64,000 nt of DNA. Origin: Yinghuangia sp051388915. Its GTDB lineage: Bacteria; Actinomycetota; Actinomycetes; Streptomycetales; Streptomycetaceae. Of this stretch, positions 44,322-53,185 are shown one piece after another. The stretch spans positions 62,001-126,000 of the forward strand of contig NZ_JBPKBH010000019.1 in the NCBI RefSeq assembly GCF_051388915.1. Direction: 5' to 3'. Position 1 is the first letter of the stretch. The number at the start of each line of letters is the position of its first letter. The notes under the pieces are model-generated. The model did not search any database and had not been told where the DNA came from. It saw nothing but the letters and a program-made list of their open reading frames with translations. The translations under genes and the position numbers were made by a program.

Positions 44322-44633
44322 TCAGTCGGACGACGGCAGCTGTCGGGTCGCCGCCAGGGCCATTTCGAGGCTGTCGCAGTGTGGGACGGCTGTCCCGGCC
44401 TTGATGACGAGCACTTCTGCGCCGCAGGTCGCACAGGTGTGGCGCTTGCCGAGTTGGGAGGCATTCGGCTGCGTGGCGCCGTTGGTTGTCGGCCCTGGAC
44501 TCGTCACGGGCTCGCCCATGACGCCTCCGCAACAGATGAGGGGTTCGGCGGGTGGGCGTACCACCATGACGCCTGTGCCGCAGTTCGCACAGGTGAGGCG
44601 GGCCCCGACACGGGGGGCGGAGGTGTTCGACAT
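44322..44633 (-). CDS. Small tandem desulforedoxin-like zinc/iron protein
   Basis: A 103-residue protein with two similar metal knuckles. The first is LTCANCGTGVMVVRPP then LICCGGVMG. The second is HTCATCGAEVLVIKAG then VPHCDSLEM. CxxC followed about 20 residues later by CC or HC is the pattern of desulforedoxin and the N-terminal domain of desulfoferrodoxin, which bind iron or zinc with four cysteines; the second knuckle has only three cysteines. A role could be electron transfer or regulation. ATG 44633 or ATG 44672 may be the start. In the same frame just upstream, a further CATCQSHYRC cluster lies with no start codon before it. Confidence 0.65.
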   Translation of the reverse strand: MSNTSAPRVGARLTCANCGTGVMVVRPPAEPLICCGGVMGEPVTSPGPTTNGATQPNASQLGKRHTCATCGAEVLVIKAGTAVPHCDSLEMALAATRQLPSSD

Positions 44634-44788
44634 ACGGCCCTGGCTTTCTGCTCTGATGCGGTTGGAGGGCATGTCACAGCGGTAGTGCGACTGGCAGGTC
44701 GCACAGGCAACGGTCCGCAGGGGCAGCCGGGAGGCGCGGTCGGCCTGTTGGGCGCGAACTGGTCGGGATCCGACACCGACTCCCTCAA

Positions 44789-44804
44789 CATAGTACCTAC
44801 TATG
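44789..44804. promoter_or_regulatory. CATAGTA-family palindromic operator (perfect)
   Basis: CATAGTACCTACTATG is a perfect palindrome apart from its two-base centre. It overlaps the stop codon of the amidohydrolase (44800-44802) and lies upstream of the minus-strand operon that starts with the desulforedoxin-like gene. Confidence 0.75.
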
Positions 44805-46321
44805 GCGTTGGTCCAGAGGACGCCTCTGCGTCGAAGGCGACCTTCCCGCGGCACACCGTCAGGCGCACGCGTGTGGCCCGTGGGTCGGCGTGGACTGCGG
44901 TGAGGTCGCCGTCCACCAGGCACATGTCCGCGGGGCCTCCGAGCTTGATCCGGACTTGGGGGGNNNNNNNNNNNNNNNNNNNNNNNNNNNNNNNNNNNNN
45001 NNNNNNNNNNNNNNNNNNNNNNNNNNNNNNNNNNNNNNNNNNNNNNNNNNNNNNNNNNNNNNNNNNNNNNCAGCGCAGTGGCGACGGGGACGCGCTCGTG
45101 CGGACCGAGGAGGACGCCGCCTGCGGTGCGCCTGGCGGCAGCGGCACGCATGATCGCCCACGGATCGACCGGGCCGTACGGCGCATCGCTGGAGGGATGC
45201 ACAGGGACGCCCGCGGCCAGCAGCGAGGCGTACGGGTACAGCAGCCCGACGTCGTCGGGGTGGCAGTCGCGCAGATAGCGGTCCCCGCGCTGAGCCACGA
45301 AACCGGGCTGGGTGATCACACGCAGGCCGAAGTCCCTTATGGTGCGCCGCACTTCGACCGGGACGACGGCGCCGTGTTCGATCCGGTCCCCCGCTACCGG
45401 GCCGACGGCAGCCAGTACGGCCAGGGTCAGCACCAGGCCCTCCCGCGTCACCGCGTGGACGGCCACCGGTCGGCTTGCGGCACCGCGCGCAGCACGGACA
45501 CGGGAGACGAACTCGTCGTAGGGCCATGGGTCGTGGTCGGGGGCCAGGAGTTTGCCGGGCCCGGCGTGCAGCGCGGCAGCGTGCCCGTGCAGGTCTTGCG
45601 GTCGCGCGCCGAGGACGGTGACCTGCTGGGGAAGCGCCCGGGTGTGGACCGCCTCGGCCAGGATGCGTACGGCGGTCGGGGCGAGCTCCGGGGTGGCGTC
45701 CGTAACCGCGGTGATGCCGTACGAGGCCAGCAACCGCCCGACGGGGGCCAGGTCCGGATGTCCTGGTCCTGGGCCCAGGCGCTCACGCAGCCAGGTGTCG
45801 AGCCGCCACAGTCGCCCGTTCGGGACGCCCTTGTGGTCACGTTCGACACCGTCCGGCAGGTCCTCGTCGGCCGCGTCCAGACCTGCCAGGGCGCACGCCG
45901 CGCCGTTGAGCATCCACAGGGCGCCGCTGCCGTGCTGGACACGAAGCGGCACATGCGGCTGGCAGGCGTCGAGATCGGTGCGGGTGAGCGGTCCGGCCAC
46001 GGATTCGTGGTAGCCGGTGGCGCGGATCCATCCGTCCTGGCGGGGGCGTGCCTGCCTGAGCTTCTCGGCCAGTTCGTCGCGTGTACGTGTTGACTGCGGT
46101 CCACAGTCCACCGATCCGAGGGCGGCCGCCAGTGCGGCGAGGTGCAGGTGCCGGTCGTGGAGACCGGGCAACAGCGTCCCTGCGCGACCGTCGATGACGG
46201 TGTCACCGGGTCCCGGCCGGGCGCTGCCCGCGGTGCCGATGCCGGCGATGCGTGCTCCTTCACTGCGGACGTCGGCGCGGTGGCGTCCGTGCAGCAGGAC
46301 GTTGCGCAGAATCAGTCCCAT
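44800..46321 (-). CDS. YtcJ-like amidohydrolase (interrupted by a scaffold gap)
   Basis: An amidohydrolase-superfamily protein of the YtcJ/amidohydrolase-3 type. The N-terminal small domain is followed by the HxH metal motif (LPGLHDRHLHL, His58/His60), GWIRATGYHESVAG and DRIEHGAVV. The C-terminal part after the gap (IKLGGPADMCLVDGDL) is in the normal composite beta-domain style. The N run at 44964-45070 removes roughly 35 residues, so exact length is unknown. Members hydrolyse amide or similar bonds in small molecules. The ATG at 46321 overlaps the CoA-transferase stop by ten bases. Confidence 0.8.
44964..45070. other. Scaffold gap (107 N) within the amidohydrolase gene
   Basis: Undetermined bases next to a GGGGGG run. 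The flanks do not overlap, and the reading frame on both sides fits one protein with a short missing piece. Confidence 0.95.
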
Positions 46322-47910
46322 CGCCGCGCCCCTGTGCCCGAAGCGCCGGAAGGAGCGGCAGGGGCGGTCAGGAGCCCGAGTACGCGGCCGGTGTCGGCGC
46401 CGAGGGGAACCGCGGTGCCTGCGAGGCGACGCGGCGCCGGGAGGGCCACGCGCAATGGGTTCTCGTTTGCCGCAGGCCTGTCGGCGGGGACGGCCGCCGC
46501 GGCCACGCAGACGTCGCGCATCGCGACGTCGAGCAGGAAGCCTCCGCCTGAGCGGACGCTTGCGGCCGCCGCGGTGGCGGCGAGGACTCCGGTGAGCGGG
46601 TCGGCGATCGCGTCGGCGCAGGGCAGCGGTTCGCCGTTCTCCCAGGCGAGCAGTCCGGCCGCGGCGGCAACGTCGTCGCCGAACCCGGGCAGGTTGGCCC
46701 ATGGTCCCGTGCGGCCGTAGGCGGTGATGGACAACCAGGTCAGTCCGTCCCGCCGTGCTGCGATCTCACTGGGGTCGATGCCGAGCTGCGCGAGGGCGCG
46801 GGGGCGCGAGGCCTCGATCACGACGTCGGCTGCCGTGATCAGGGCGCGCAGCGCATCGCGGCCGCGTGTCGTGCGAAAGTCGAGGGCCACCGACTCGTGG
46901 CCCGCGTGCAGCAGGTCGTAGAAGTACCGGTTTCCGCGGCGCATTCCGTCCGGGCGGGTCGTGCTCTCCACTTTGACGACGCGCATCCCGGCGAGTCCCA
47001 GCAGGTGCGCGCACAGGGGGCCGGCCCACAGCGCGGAGAGGTCGACCACCAGCGGCCGGCGCGGCCGGACAGCCTTGTTGCCCAGGCGTACTGCATGAAC
47101 GGGCCGCGAGGCTTCTGTTGGGGAGCGGTACCGGAGTTGCGGATCGCGGGTGCCAGGCCGCGGGGGAACGGCGGAGGGCAGACCGAGCAAGCGGGCACGC
47201 TCCCCCGCGGCGTCGGCGCGGGTGCGGCCCGCCCATGCCTTCACCGCGGGCCAGGGGTCCTCGTGGTCGGCCAGGGCGTGCTCGACCAGGGCGGGCACCA
47301 GGGAGCGGTCGGACGGTCGCGCGAGATTGAGGCCGATCCAGTGGGCGTCGGCGGTGGGCAGGAGCCGGAAGGCGCCGCCGACCGACGCCGGGCCGTTGCG
47401 GGACCAGCCGTTCGCTGCGGCTCGTTCGGACAGCAGCGCCGGCCCGGGGGGTTGCGGCGGCAACTGNNNNNNNNNNNNNNNNNNNNNNNNNNNNNNNNNN
47501 NNNNNNNNNNNNNNNNNNNNNNNNNNNNNNNNNNNNNNNNNNNNNNNNNNNNNNNNNNNNNNNNNNNNNNNNNNNNNNNNNNNNNNNNNNNNNNNNNNNN
47601 NCACGCGGATGAGTTCGGACAGAAGTGCGAGGGCCGCTCGCACCGCCGATGCGGGAGTGCCCGCCGGGGGCGGCGCGGGACCGTCGGGGCGGCCGGTCAG
47701 GTTCGCCGCGCCGGAGTCGGCCCAGTCCTGCGCCGCGTCCGGCGCGGCGGCGAGATCGACGACGAGGTCGGGCGATTCGTCGGGCAGCGCCGCGGCGGCG
47801 CCGAGCAGCGCGGCGAGTACGCGGGCGTGCTCGGCACAGGCGCCGGTGCCCAGCGCCGCCACGCGCACGCCGTGCAACGGTCCCGTGGCGGCGGGAGACT
47901 GACCGATCAT
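46312..47910 (-). CDS. Family III CoA-transferase (CaiB/BaiF), interrupted by a scaffold gap
   Basis: A CaiB/BaiF-type protein of about 530 residues, longer than the usual 400. The C-terminal half is canonical: VVDLSALWAGPLCAHLLG, VVKVESTTRPDG and the catalytic region PGFGDDVAAAAG. The N-terminal 200 residues look like a shortened or degenerate second domain (GPLHGVRVAALGTG), so it may be a reduced relative of the double-domain enzyme at 13186. The N run at 47467-47601 lies in that part. It is between an acyl-CoA dehydrogenase and an amidohydrolase in one operon. Confidence 0.82.
   Translation of the reverse strand: MIGQSPAATGPLHGVRVAALGTGACAEHARVLAALLGAAAALPDESPDLVVDLAAAPDAAQDWADSGAANLTGRPDGPAPPPAGTPASAVRAALALLSELIRVXXXXXXXXXXXXXXXXXXXXXXXXXXXXXXXXXXXXXXXXXXXXXQLPPQPPGPALLSERAAANGWSRNGPASVGGAFRLLPTADAHWIGLNLARPSDRSLVPALVEHALADHEDPWPAVKAWAGRTRADAAGERARLLGLPSAVPPRPGTRDPQLRYRSPTEASRPVHAVRLGNKAVRPRRPLVVDLSALWAGPLCAHLLGLAGMRVVKVESTTRPDGMRRGNRYFYDLLHAGHESVALDFRTTRGRDALRALITAADVVIEASRPRALAQLGIDPSEIAARRDGLTWLSITAYGRTGPWANLPGFGDDVAAAAGLLAWENGEPLPCADAIADPLTGVLAATAAAASVRSGGGFLLDVAMRDVCVAAAAVPADRPAANENPLRVALPAPRRLAGTAVPLGADTGRVLGLLTAPAAPSGASGTGARRWD
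47467..47601. other. Scaffold gap (135 N) within the CoA-transferase gene
   Basis: Undetermined bases; flanks show no overlap. Both sides read in frames consistent with one CoA-transferase. Confidence 0.95.
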
Positions 47911-47972
47911 GGGCTGTCCTGCGGTGCTCGTGCGGCGGTGCGCGGGGCGGGGTGCCGGTGCGGCGGATTCGG

Positions 47973-49160
47973 TCAGGACCGCGGCAGTCCGAGCACGTGC
48001 TCGCCGATGTGGTTGAGGACGACCTCGTTGTTGACGGGGACGACCTTGATGAGGCGGGTCACACCCCAGATGGCGGACACGTCGTACTCATCGGTGAAGG
48101 CGTATCCGCCATGGGTCTGGATCGCGGCGTCACAGGCCTCGACGGCCGCTTGCGAGGCGAGGAGTTTCGCGGCGTTGGCGGCATACGCTGCGTCCATCCC
48201 CGCGTCGAACTGCCGGGTGGCGGTGTACATCATCAAACGAGCGGCGTCGAGACGGGTCCGCGCCTGCGCGAGCGGGTGCTGGATGGCCTGGTAGGCGCCG
48301 ATCGGTTTGCCGAAGGGACTGCGGTCGCGCGCATACCGCACGGCCTTGTTCAGGGCGTAGTCGCCCAGGCCCAGCGCCCAGGCGGCGGCCAGCATGCGCT
48401 CCGGGTTGAGCGCGTCGAAGAGGTACCGGAATCCGTCGTCGGGCGCGCCGATGATGTTCTCGGCCGGCACCTGGACGTTGTCGAAGTGCACCGTGAACTG
48501 CCGGTCCGGCATGACCAGGCCCATGTCCAGCGGCGTGAAGGACACACCCGGGCTGTTCACGTCGAGGACCAGGAGCGAGAACCCGTGCCGCCGGTCGGGA
48601 GCGTCGGCCAGCCGCGTGGAACGGGCGACGACCATCATGCGGTCCGCGGCGTCGACGCCGGAGATGAAGATCTTCTGCCCGTTGAGCAGGTAGCCGCCAC
48701 TACCGTCGGGGACCGCGGTGGTGCTGATGGCGAACGAGTTCGTGCCGGCGTCGGGTTCGGTGATGGCGAAGCAGAGCGAGCTGCCACCGTCCGCGGTGGG
48801 GGCGACGAACCGCTGCCGCTGCTCCGGGGTGCCGTGCAGCAGTATCGGGGTGCGCGCGAAGACCGTGAGCAGGAAGAGCACGAGCGGGACACCGGCCTCC
48901 GCCATGGCTTCCATGGCGGCGACCTCTTCGGTCAGGCCGCCCCCGGACCCGCCGAACTCCTCGGGCACGCCGAGACCGAGGAGGCCCTGACGGGCCATGA
49001 GATCCCAGGCCTCGGTGGGGAAACGGCCGTCCCGGGTCGCAGCGAGCCAGTCCTCGCGAGAGAACTTTGCGGTCACCCCCGCGACCGCCTCACGGACCGG
49101 GTCACGCAGCGCGTTGATCTCTTCGGGCAGGACGCGGGTCGCGCTGTCGCGACGGGCCAT
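47973..49160 (-). CDS. Acyl-CoA dehydrogenase (subgroup ending EHVLGLPRS)
   Basis: A 395-residue FAD acyl-CoA dehydrogenase. The flavin/substrate block is CFAITEPDAGTNSFAISTT, followed by RSPFGKPIGAYQAIQHPLAQ and THGGYAFTDEYDVSAIWG. The canonical YEGTxQ base motif is replaced by VVPVNNEVVLNHIGEH, where a glutamate may still serve. ATG 49160 follows GGAGG. It is first in a minus-strand operon with a CoA-transferase and amidohydrolase, divergent from the DinB-like gene at 49475 across a CATAGTA operator. Its partner could be a transferase-activated acyl-CoA. Confidence 0.9.
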   Translation of the reverse strand: MARRDSATRVLPEEINALRDPVREAVAGVTAKFSREDWLAATRDGRFPTEAWDLMARQGLLGLGVPEEFGGSGGGLTEEVAAMEAMAEAGVPLVLFLLTVFARTPILLHGTPEQRQRFVAPTADGGSSLCFAITEPDAGTNSFAISTTAVPDGSGGYLLNGQKIFISGVDAADRMMVVARSTRLADAPDRRHGFSLLVLDVNSPGVSFTPLDMGLVMPDRQFTVHFDNVQVPAENIIGAPDDGFRYLFDALNPERMLAAAWALGLGDYALNKAVRYARDRSPFGKPIGAYQAIQHPLAQARTRLDAARLMMYTATRQFDAGMDAAYAANAAKLLASQAAVEACDAAIQTHGGYAFTDEYDVSAIWGVTRLIKVVPVNNEVVLNHIGEHVLGLPRS

Positions 49161-49230
49161 GACACCTCCATGTGTCGTGCTGACGGGTCCGTTCGGCGGG
49201 CAGCTCTGGACTTTGGGCAAGAGCGTTGGC

Positions 49231-49246
49231 CATAGTGAGTACTATG
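49231..49246. promoter_or_regulatory. CATAGTA-family palindromic operator
   Basis: CATAGTGAGTACTATG, one mismatch from a perfect palindrome, lies 71 bases from the acyl-CoA dehydrogenase start in the 314-base divergent region. Confidence 0.75.
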
Positions 49247-49287
49247 CACGACGCGTAAAATCCGAGCAATGGGCGCGCCGTCTTCGC

Positions 49288-49303
49288 CTAACCGCTGGTT
49301 AAC
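49288..49303. promoter_or_regulatory. GTTAA-family operator-like site
   Basis: CTAACCGCTGGTTAAC contains the perfect palindrome TAACC-GCT-GGTTA. It resembles the GTTAAC-type sites at 49401, 55452 and 62077. Confidence 0.4.
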
Positions 49304-49400
49304 AACGGCACCGCACGCACCCTGGCGAGATGAGGGCCAGAATCCCGTGCCGTGACAGCGCTGTTCGAGCGATGAGCCAGCGCCACCATTGCGATCAGTT

Positions 49401-49416
49401 GTTATTTGCCGTTAAC
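49401..49416. promoter_or_regulatory. GTTAA-family operator-like site
   Basis: GTTATTTGCCGTTAAC lies 59 bases before the DinB-like gene at 49475. It is 15 of 16 bases identical to the site at 55452 before the carboxylase operon, a similarity that stands out in a GC-rich genome. Confidence 0.6.
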
Positions 49417-49474
49417 TTCTGCGCGGTCTCACCATGCCCGCACCACCGGCCCCATGCCAGGAAGGGACCCTGAG

Positions 49475-50296
49475 ATGCCCCTCTCCGACTCGGATGCTCG
49501 TCTCGCCGCGGTCGTCGACGATCTCGCGGCAGAATCGGCAGACGCCTTTCGCGTCGTGGCGTCCCTCACCGCGGCGGACTGGGACGCCCCCACCCCCGCG
49601 GAAGGCTGGATGGTCCGCGACCAGATCAGCCACCTGGCACGCTTCGACGACACCGCCCGCCTGGCACTGACCAACCCGGCGGCGTTCCGCCGGCTCGCGG
49701 ACGGCGACACCGCGCGCGGGCCGAACTTTCCCGACCAGATCGCCTGGGACCTGCGACACCTGGCGCCCCACCGCCTCGCATCGTGGTTCCGCCGCGCACG
49801 CGAGCAGTTGCTCCACGACTTCCGCGGCGCCAATCCCGCTCTCAAGCTGCCGTGGTACGGGCCACCGATGTCCCCCACCACTTCGGCCACGGCACGACTG
49901 ATGGAGACCTGGGCGCACATCCAGGATGTGGCCGACGGCCTCGGCATCGAGCGGCAGCCCACCGAACGCCTCCGACACATCGCCCACATCGGCGTCCGCA
50001 CGATGGCATTCAGCTTCACGGTCCACGGCCTGCCCGCACCGCAGCGTCCGGTCCGGGTAACCCTCACCAGTCCTGGCGGCGACTCCTGGACCTGGGGCCC
50101 ACCAAACGCCGCGGACGCTGTCACGGGCACAGCGCACGACTTCTGCCTCGTCGTCACCCAGCGTCGCCACCGCGCCGACACAGCACTGAACGCCGAAGGG
50201 GACGTGGCCCGGCAATGGCTGTCGATCGCCCAGGCGTTCGCCGGGCCGACCGGCACGGGCCGAGAGGCGATGACGGGCACCAGGAGCGCCCCATGA
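49475..50296 (+). CDS. DinB-like/maleylpyruvate isomerase family protein (TIGR03084-type), variant metal site
   Basis: A 273-residue paralogue of the proteins at 17633 and 29475. The metal helix reads VRDQISHLARFDDTARLAL, so the first histidine is glutamine (Gln50) while the second (His53) remains; LMETWAHIQDVADGL follows. The substitution suggests altered or lost metal binding. ATG 49475 follows GAAGGGA. Its stop overlaps the AtuA-like ATG, so the two are coupled. Both a CATAGTA-type and GTTAA-type sites lie upstream, allowing dual control. Confidence 0.82.
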   Translation: MPLSDSDARLAAVVDDLAAESADAFRVVASLTAADWDAPTPAEGWMVRDQISHLARFDDTARLALTNPAAFRRLADGDTARGPNFPDQIAWDLRHLAPHRLASWFRRAREQLLHDFRGANPALKLPWYGPPMSPTTSATARLMETWAHIQDVADGLGIERQPTERLRHIAHIGVRTMAFSFTVHGLPAPQRPVRVTLTSPGGDSWTWGPPNAADAVTGTAHDFCLVVTQRRHRADTALNAEGDVARQWLSIAQAFAGPTGTGREAMTGTRSAP

Positions 50297-52107
50297 CCGA
50301 CGACCGGACCACTACCCCTCGGCGCCCGGTGCGCATCGCGAACTGCTCCGGCTTCTACGGCGACCGCGTCGCCGCCGCACGGGAAGTCGTCGAGGGCGGT
50401 CCGATCGACGTGCTGACCGGCGACTACCTCGCCGAGCTGACCATGCTGATCCTGTGGAAGGCACGACGCAAGGATCCGCGGGCGGGGTACGCAAAGACCT
50501 TCCTCACCCAGATGGAACAGGTGTTGGGCACCTGCCTGGACCGCGGCGTCCGCATCGTCAGCAATGCCGGCGGCCTGAACCCGCGAGGTCTGGCGGCCGA
50601 CCTGGCCGCACTCGCCGAACGCCTCGGCCTCGCACCAAGGATCGCCTGCGTCGAGGGCGACGACCTCGTCGGCAGGATCCCCGAACTCCACGCCGCGGGC
50701 GACCTGCACGGCCTCGGCGGCGGCAAGATCGACCGCGGACTCGACGACATCGTCACCGCCAACGCCTACCTCGGCGGGTGGGCCATCACCCGCGCCCTGG
50801 ATGCCGGTGCGGACATCGTGGTGTGCCCCCGGACCACCGACGCGGCACTGGTCTCCGGTCCGGCGGCCTGGTGGCACGGCTGGCCCAGGGAAGCCTTCGA
50901 CGCCCTGGCCGGTGCGGTCGCCGCAGGACACGTCATCGAATGCGGACCCCAGGCCACCGGCGGCAACTACCCGTTCCTCGACGAACTCCCCGACCACCGG
51001 CGCCCCGGCTTCCCGATCGCCGAGATCGCCGCCGACGGAACCTCGGTGATCACCAAACATCCCGGCGACGGCGGGGTGGTCAACACGGGCACCGTCACCG
51101 CGCAACTGCTCTACGAGGTCGGCCCGCCGCAGTACCAAGGACCCGACGTCATTGCCGACTTCGGCAGCCTGACGCTCCGTCAACTGGACCCCGACCGCGT
51201 CGAGATCAGCGGTGCCCGGGGCACGGCCCCCGGCGGACGGCTCAAGGTCGCGCTCAACGCCGAGGGCGGATTCCGCAACACCATGACCCTGGCCATCACC
51301 GGACTCGACATCGACGCCAAGGCACGCCACGCGATGGCGATGCTCCACGAGAGCCTGCGGGCGGCCGACGCAACCGCGGACGTGCGGCTCCTGCGGTTCG
51401 ACCGGCCGGACGCGGCGTGCCAGGAGCAGGCCACGGCCCACCTGCGTATCACCGTCAAACACCATGACCGCGCCGCGGTGGACCGGCGGTTCTCTGCCGC
51501 CGTCACCGAACTGCTCACCTCCTCGTTCAGTGGCGCGTACACCACCACGCCGCCGACGGCAGCCAGTGCCTACGGCATCTACCGTCCCGCGCTGGTACAG
51601 GCGGACGAGGTCCACCCGGCGGTGGTGTTGCCGGACGGCACCCGAGAGGTCATCGCGCACACTCCCGCTGGCGGGGCGCCACCAGCTCCCCCGCACCAAC
51701 CGCACGCATCAACGCCGCACTCCGCACACGCCGCCACTCCTCCGGCAGAGCCGCACCGCGTCCTCCCCCTGGGAATACTGTGCGGCGCGCGGTCCGGAGA
51801 CAAAGGCGGTGACGCCAACGTCGGCGTCTGGGCGCGAGACCCGGCCGCGTACCCGTGGCTGCGCGCCTTCCTGACCGTCGAGCGGTTCCGTGAGCTCGTG
51901 CCCGAGACCCGTGATCTCGTGGTGCACCGCTTCGAGTTCGCCAACCTTCACGCGGTGAACTTCGTCGTGACCGGCCTCCTCGGGGACGGCGTCGCGTCCA
52001 CGACCCGCCCGGACGCGCAGGCCAAGGGGTTGGCCGAGTTCGTCCGTTCACGCCATGTCCCCGTCCCTGAGGCCCTGGTCCCCAAGCCCGAACCGTCGGG
52101 ACGCTGA
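50293..52107 (+). CDS. AtuA-like protein (DUF1446, acyclic terpene utilisation family)
   Basis: A 604-residue protein. The N-terminal DUF1446 region (about 12-450) shows RIANCSGFYGDRVAAARE, LTGDYLAELTMLIL and RIVSNAGGLNP. The C-terminal AtuA-type domain from about 488 has ILCGARSGDKGGDANVG. The two parts are joined by a Pro/His/Ala-rich linker (about 460-487). AtuA is encoded with geranyl-CoA carboxylase in pseudomonad acyclic-terpene catabolism; its biochemical role is not settled. The ATG at 50293 overlaps the upstream stop. The acyl-CoA carboxylase genes are 3.5 kb downstream on the same strand. Confidence 0.88.
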   Translation: MTDDRTTTPRRPVRIANCSGFYGDRVAAAREVVEGGPIDVLTGDYLAELTMLILWKARRKDPRAGYAKTFLTQMEQVLGTCLDRGVRIVSNAGGLNPRGLAADLAALAERLGLAPRIACVEGDDLVGRIPELHAAGDLHGLGGGKIDRGLDDIVTANAYLGGWAITRALDAGADIVVCPRTTDAALVSGPAAWWHGWPREAFDALAGAVAAGHVIECGPQATGGNYPFLDELPDHRRPGFPIAEIAADGTSVITKHPGDGGVVNTGTVTAQLLYEVGPPQYQGPDVIADFGSLTLRQLDPDRVEISGARGTAPGGRLKVALNAEGGFRNTMTLAITGLDIDAKARHAMAMLHESLRAADATADVRLLRFDRPDAACQEQATAHLRITVKHHDRAAVDRRFSAAVTELLTSSFSGAYTTTPPTAASAYGIYRPALVQADEVHPAVVLPDGTREVIAHTPAGGAPPAPPHQPHASTPHSAHAATPPAEPHRVLPLGILCGARSGDKGGDANVGVWARDPAAYPWLRAFLTVERFRELVPETRDLVVHRFEFANLHAVNFVVTGLLGDGVASTTRPDAQAKGLAEFVRSRHVPVPEALVPKPEPSGR

Positions 52108-52168
52108 CCGCAAAGCCCTGGCCCCGGCCCCTGCGGGACAGGGCACACAACAGAGCTCGGAGGACCCT

Positions 52169-52933
52169 GTGGCCAACGAAGTGACCGTCGAACGCACCGA
52201 TCGCGTCATGCTGATCACACTGAACCGCCCACATGCCCGAAACGCCGTCACGGCCGCTGTGAGCGCCTTGGTCGCCGCGGCCATTGACGAGTTCGAGGAT
52301 CGCGACGACCTGGAGGTCGCAGTCGTCACCGGGGCGGGTGGCGCGTTCTGTGCGGGCATGGACCTACGCGCGTTCGCCGACGGGGAGCATGCGTTCCACC
52401 CGCGCCGCGGGTTCGCCGGTATCGCCGGACTGCCACCGAGCAAGCCGGTCATTGCCGCTGTCGAGGGCTACGCCCTGGCCGGTGGATTCGAGATCGTCCT
52501 GGCATGCGATCTGGTGGTGGCGGCCGACGACGCTCGGTTCGGTCTGCCCGAGGTGAAGCGCGGCCTGATCGCCGCCGCGGGTGGCCTGCTGCGGCTGCCA
52601 CGCCGCGTCCCGGAAGCCGTCGCCCTCGAACTGGCGCTCACCGGCGACCCGTTGCCTGCCGCCGACGCACTGCGCCTCGGGCTGGTGAACCGGCTTACGG
52701 AACCGGGCAAGGCGCTCGAAGGCGCGCTCGGACTGGCCCAGCGGATCATCGCGAACGAACCCCGGGCGGTCGCCGTGTCCAAGCAGATCGTCACACAACT
52801 GGCGAGCCTGCCGATCGAAGAGGCGTTCACCCACCAAGACCCCCTGGCAGCGCCCATACTCGCGTCCGCGGACGCACGCGAGGGCGCGCTTGCATTCGTC
52901 GAGCGGCGCACGCCCGCCTGGCAGGACCGCTGA
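52169..52933 (+). CDS. Enoyl-CoA hydratase
   Basis: A 254-residue crotonase with both catalytic glutamates: Glu108 in AGGFEIVLACD and Glu128 in GLPEVKRG. The oxyanion segment is FCAGMDLRAF (60-69). This is the most canonical hydratase in the window and should convert a 2-enoyl-CoA to 3-hydroxyacyl-CoA. GTG 52169 follows CGGAGGA. It is the last gene of the DinB-like/AtuA operon. Confidence 0.92.
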   Translation: MANEVTVERTDRVMLITLNRPHARNAVTAAVSALVAAAIDEFEDRDDLEVAVVTGAGGAFCAGMDLRAFADGEHAFHPRRGFAGIAGLPPSKPVIAAVEGYALAGGFEIVLACDLVVAADDARFGLPEVKRGLIAAAGGLLRLPRRVPEAVALELALTGDPLPAADALRLGLVNRLTEPGKALEGALGLAQRIIANEPRAVAVSKQIVTQLASLPIEEAFTHQDPLAAPILASADAREGALAFVERRTPAWQDR

Positions 52934-53009
52934 CCCCGAAGCGGGCCGTGGGAACTACGCCGTGCAGACCGCTGGCGGGGAAATCTCGAACGGCCCCCTG
53001 GGAATCGTC

Positions 53010-53025
53010 CATAGTAAGTACTATG
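53010..53025. promoter_or_regulatory. CATAGTA-family palindromic operator (perfect)
   Basis: CATAGTAAGTACTATG is a perfect 7+2+7 palindrome and the best match to the family consensus. It lies 161 bases before the amidohydrolase start at 53186. The 252-base region contains no other recognisable gene. Confidence 0.8.
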
Positions 53026-53185
53026 CTCAGCTTGCAGACAGTCGCGCTGCCTCGCCCCGGGCGTCGGGCACAGCGTCAGAGGGCGTTCCCAGGCCGCCGC
53101 GTCCGCGCCGTGGCCGGGTCCGCAGCGACGCCAGGCGCATGCGCCCGTGCCCGCTGTCTGCGCACGCCCCTTGAAGGAGACCAGG

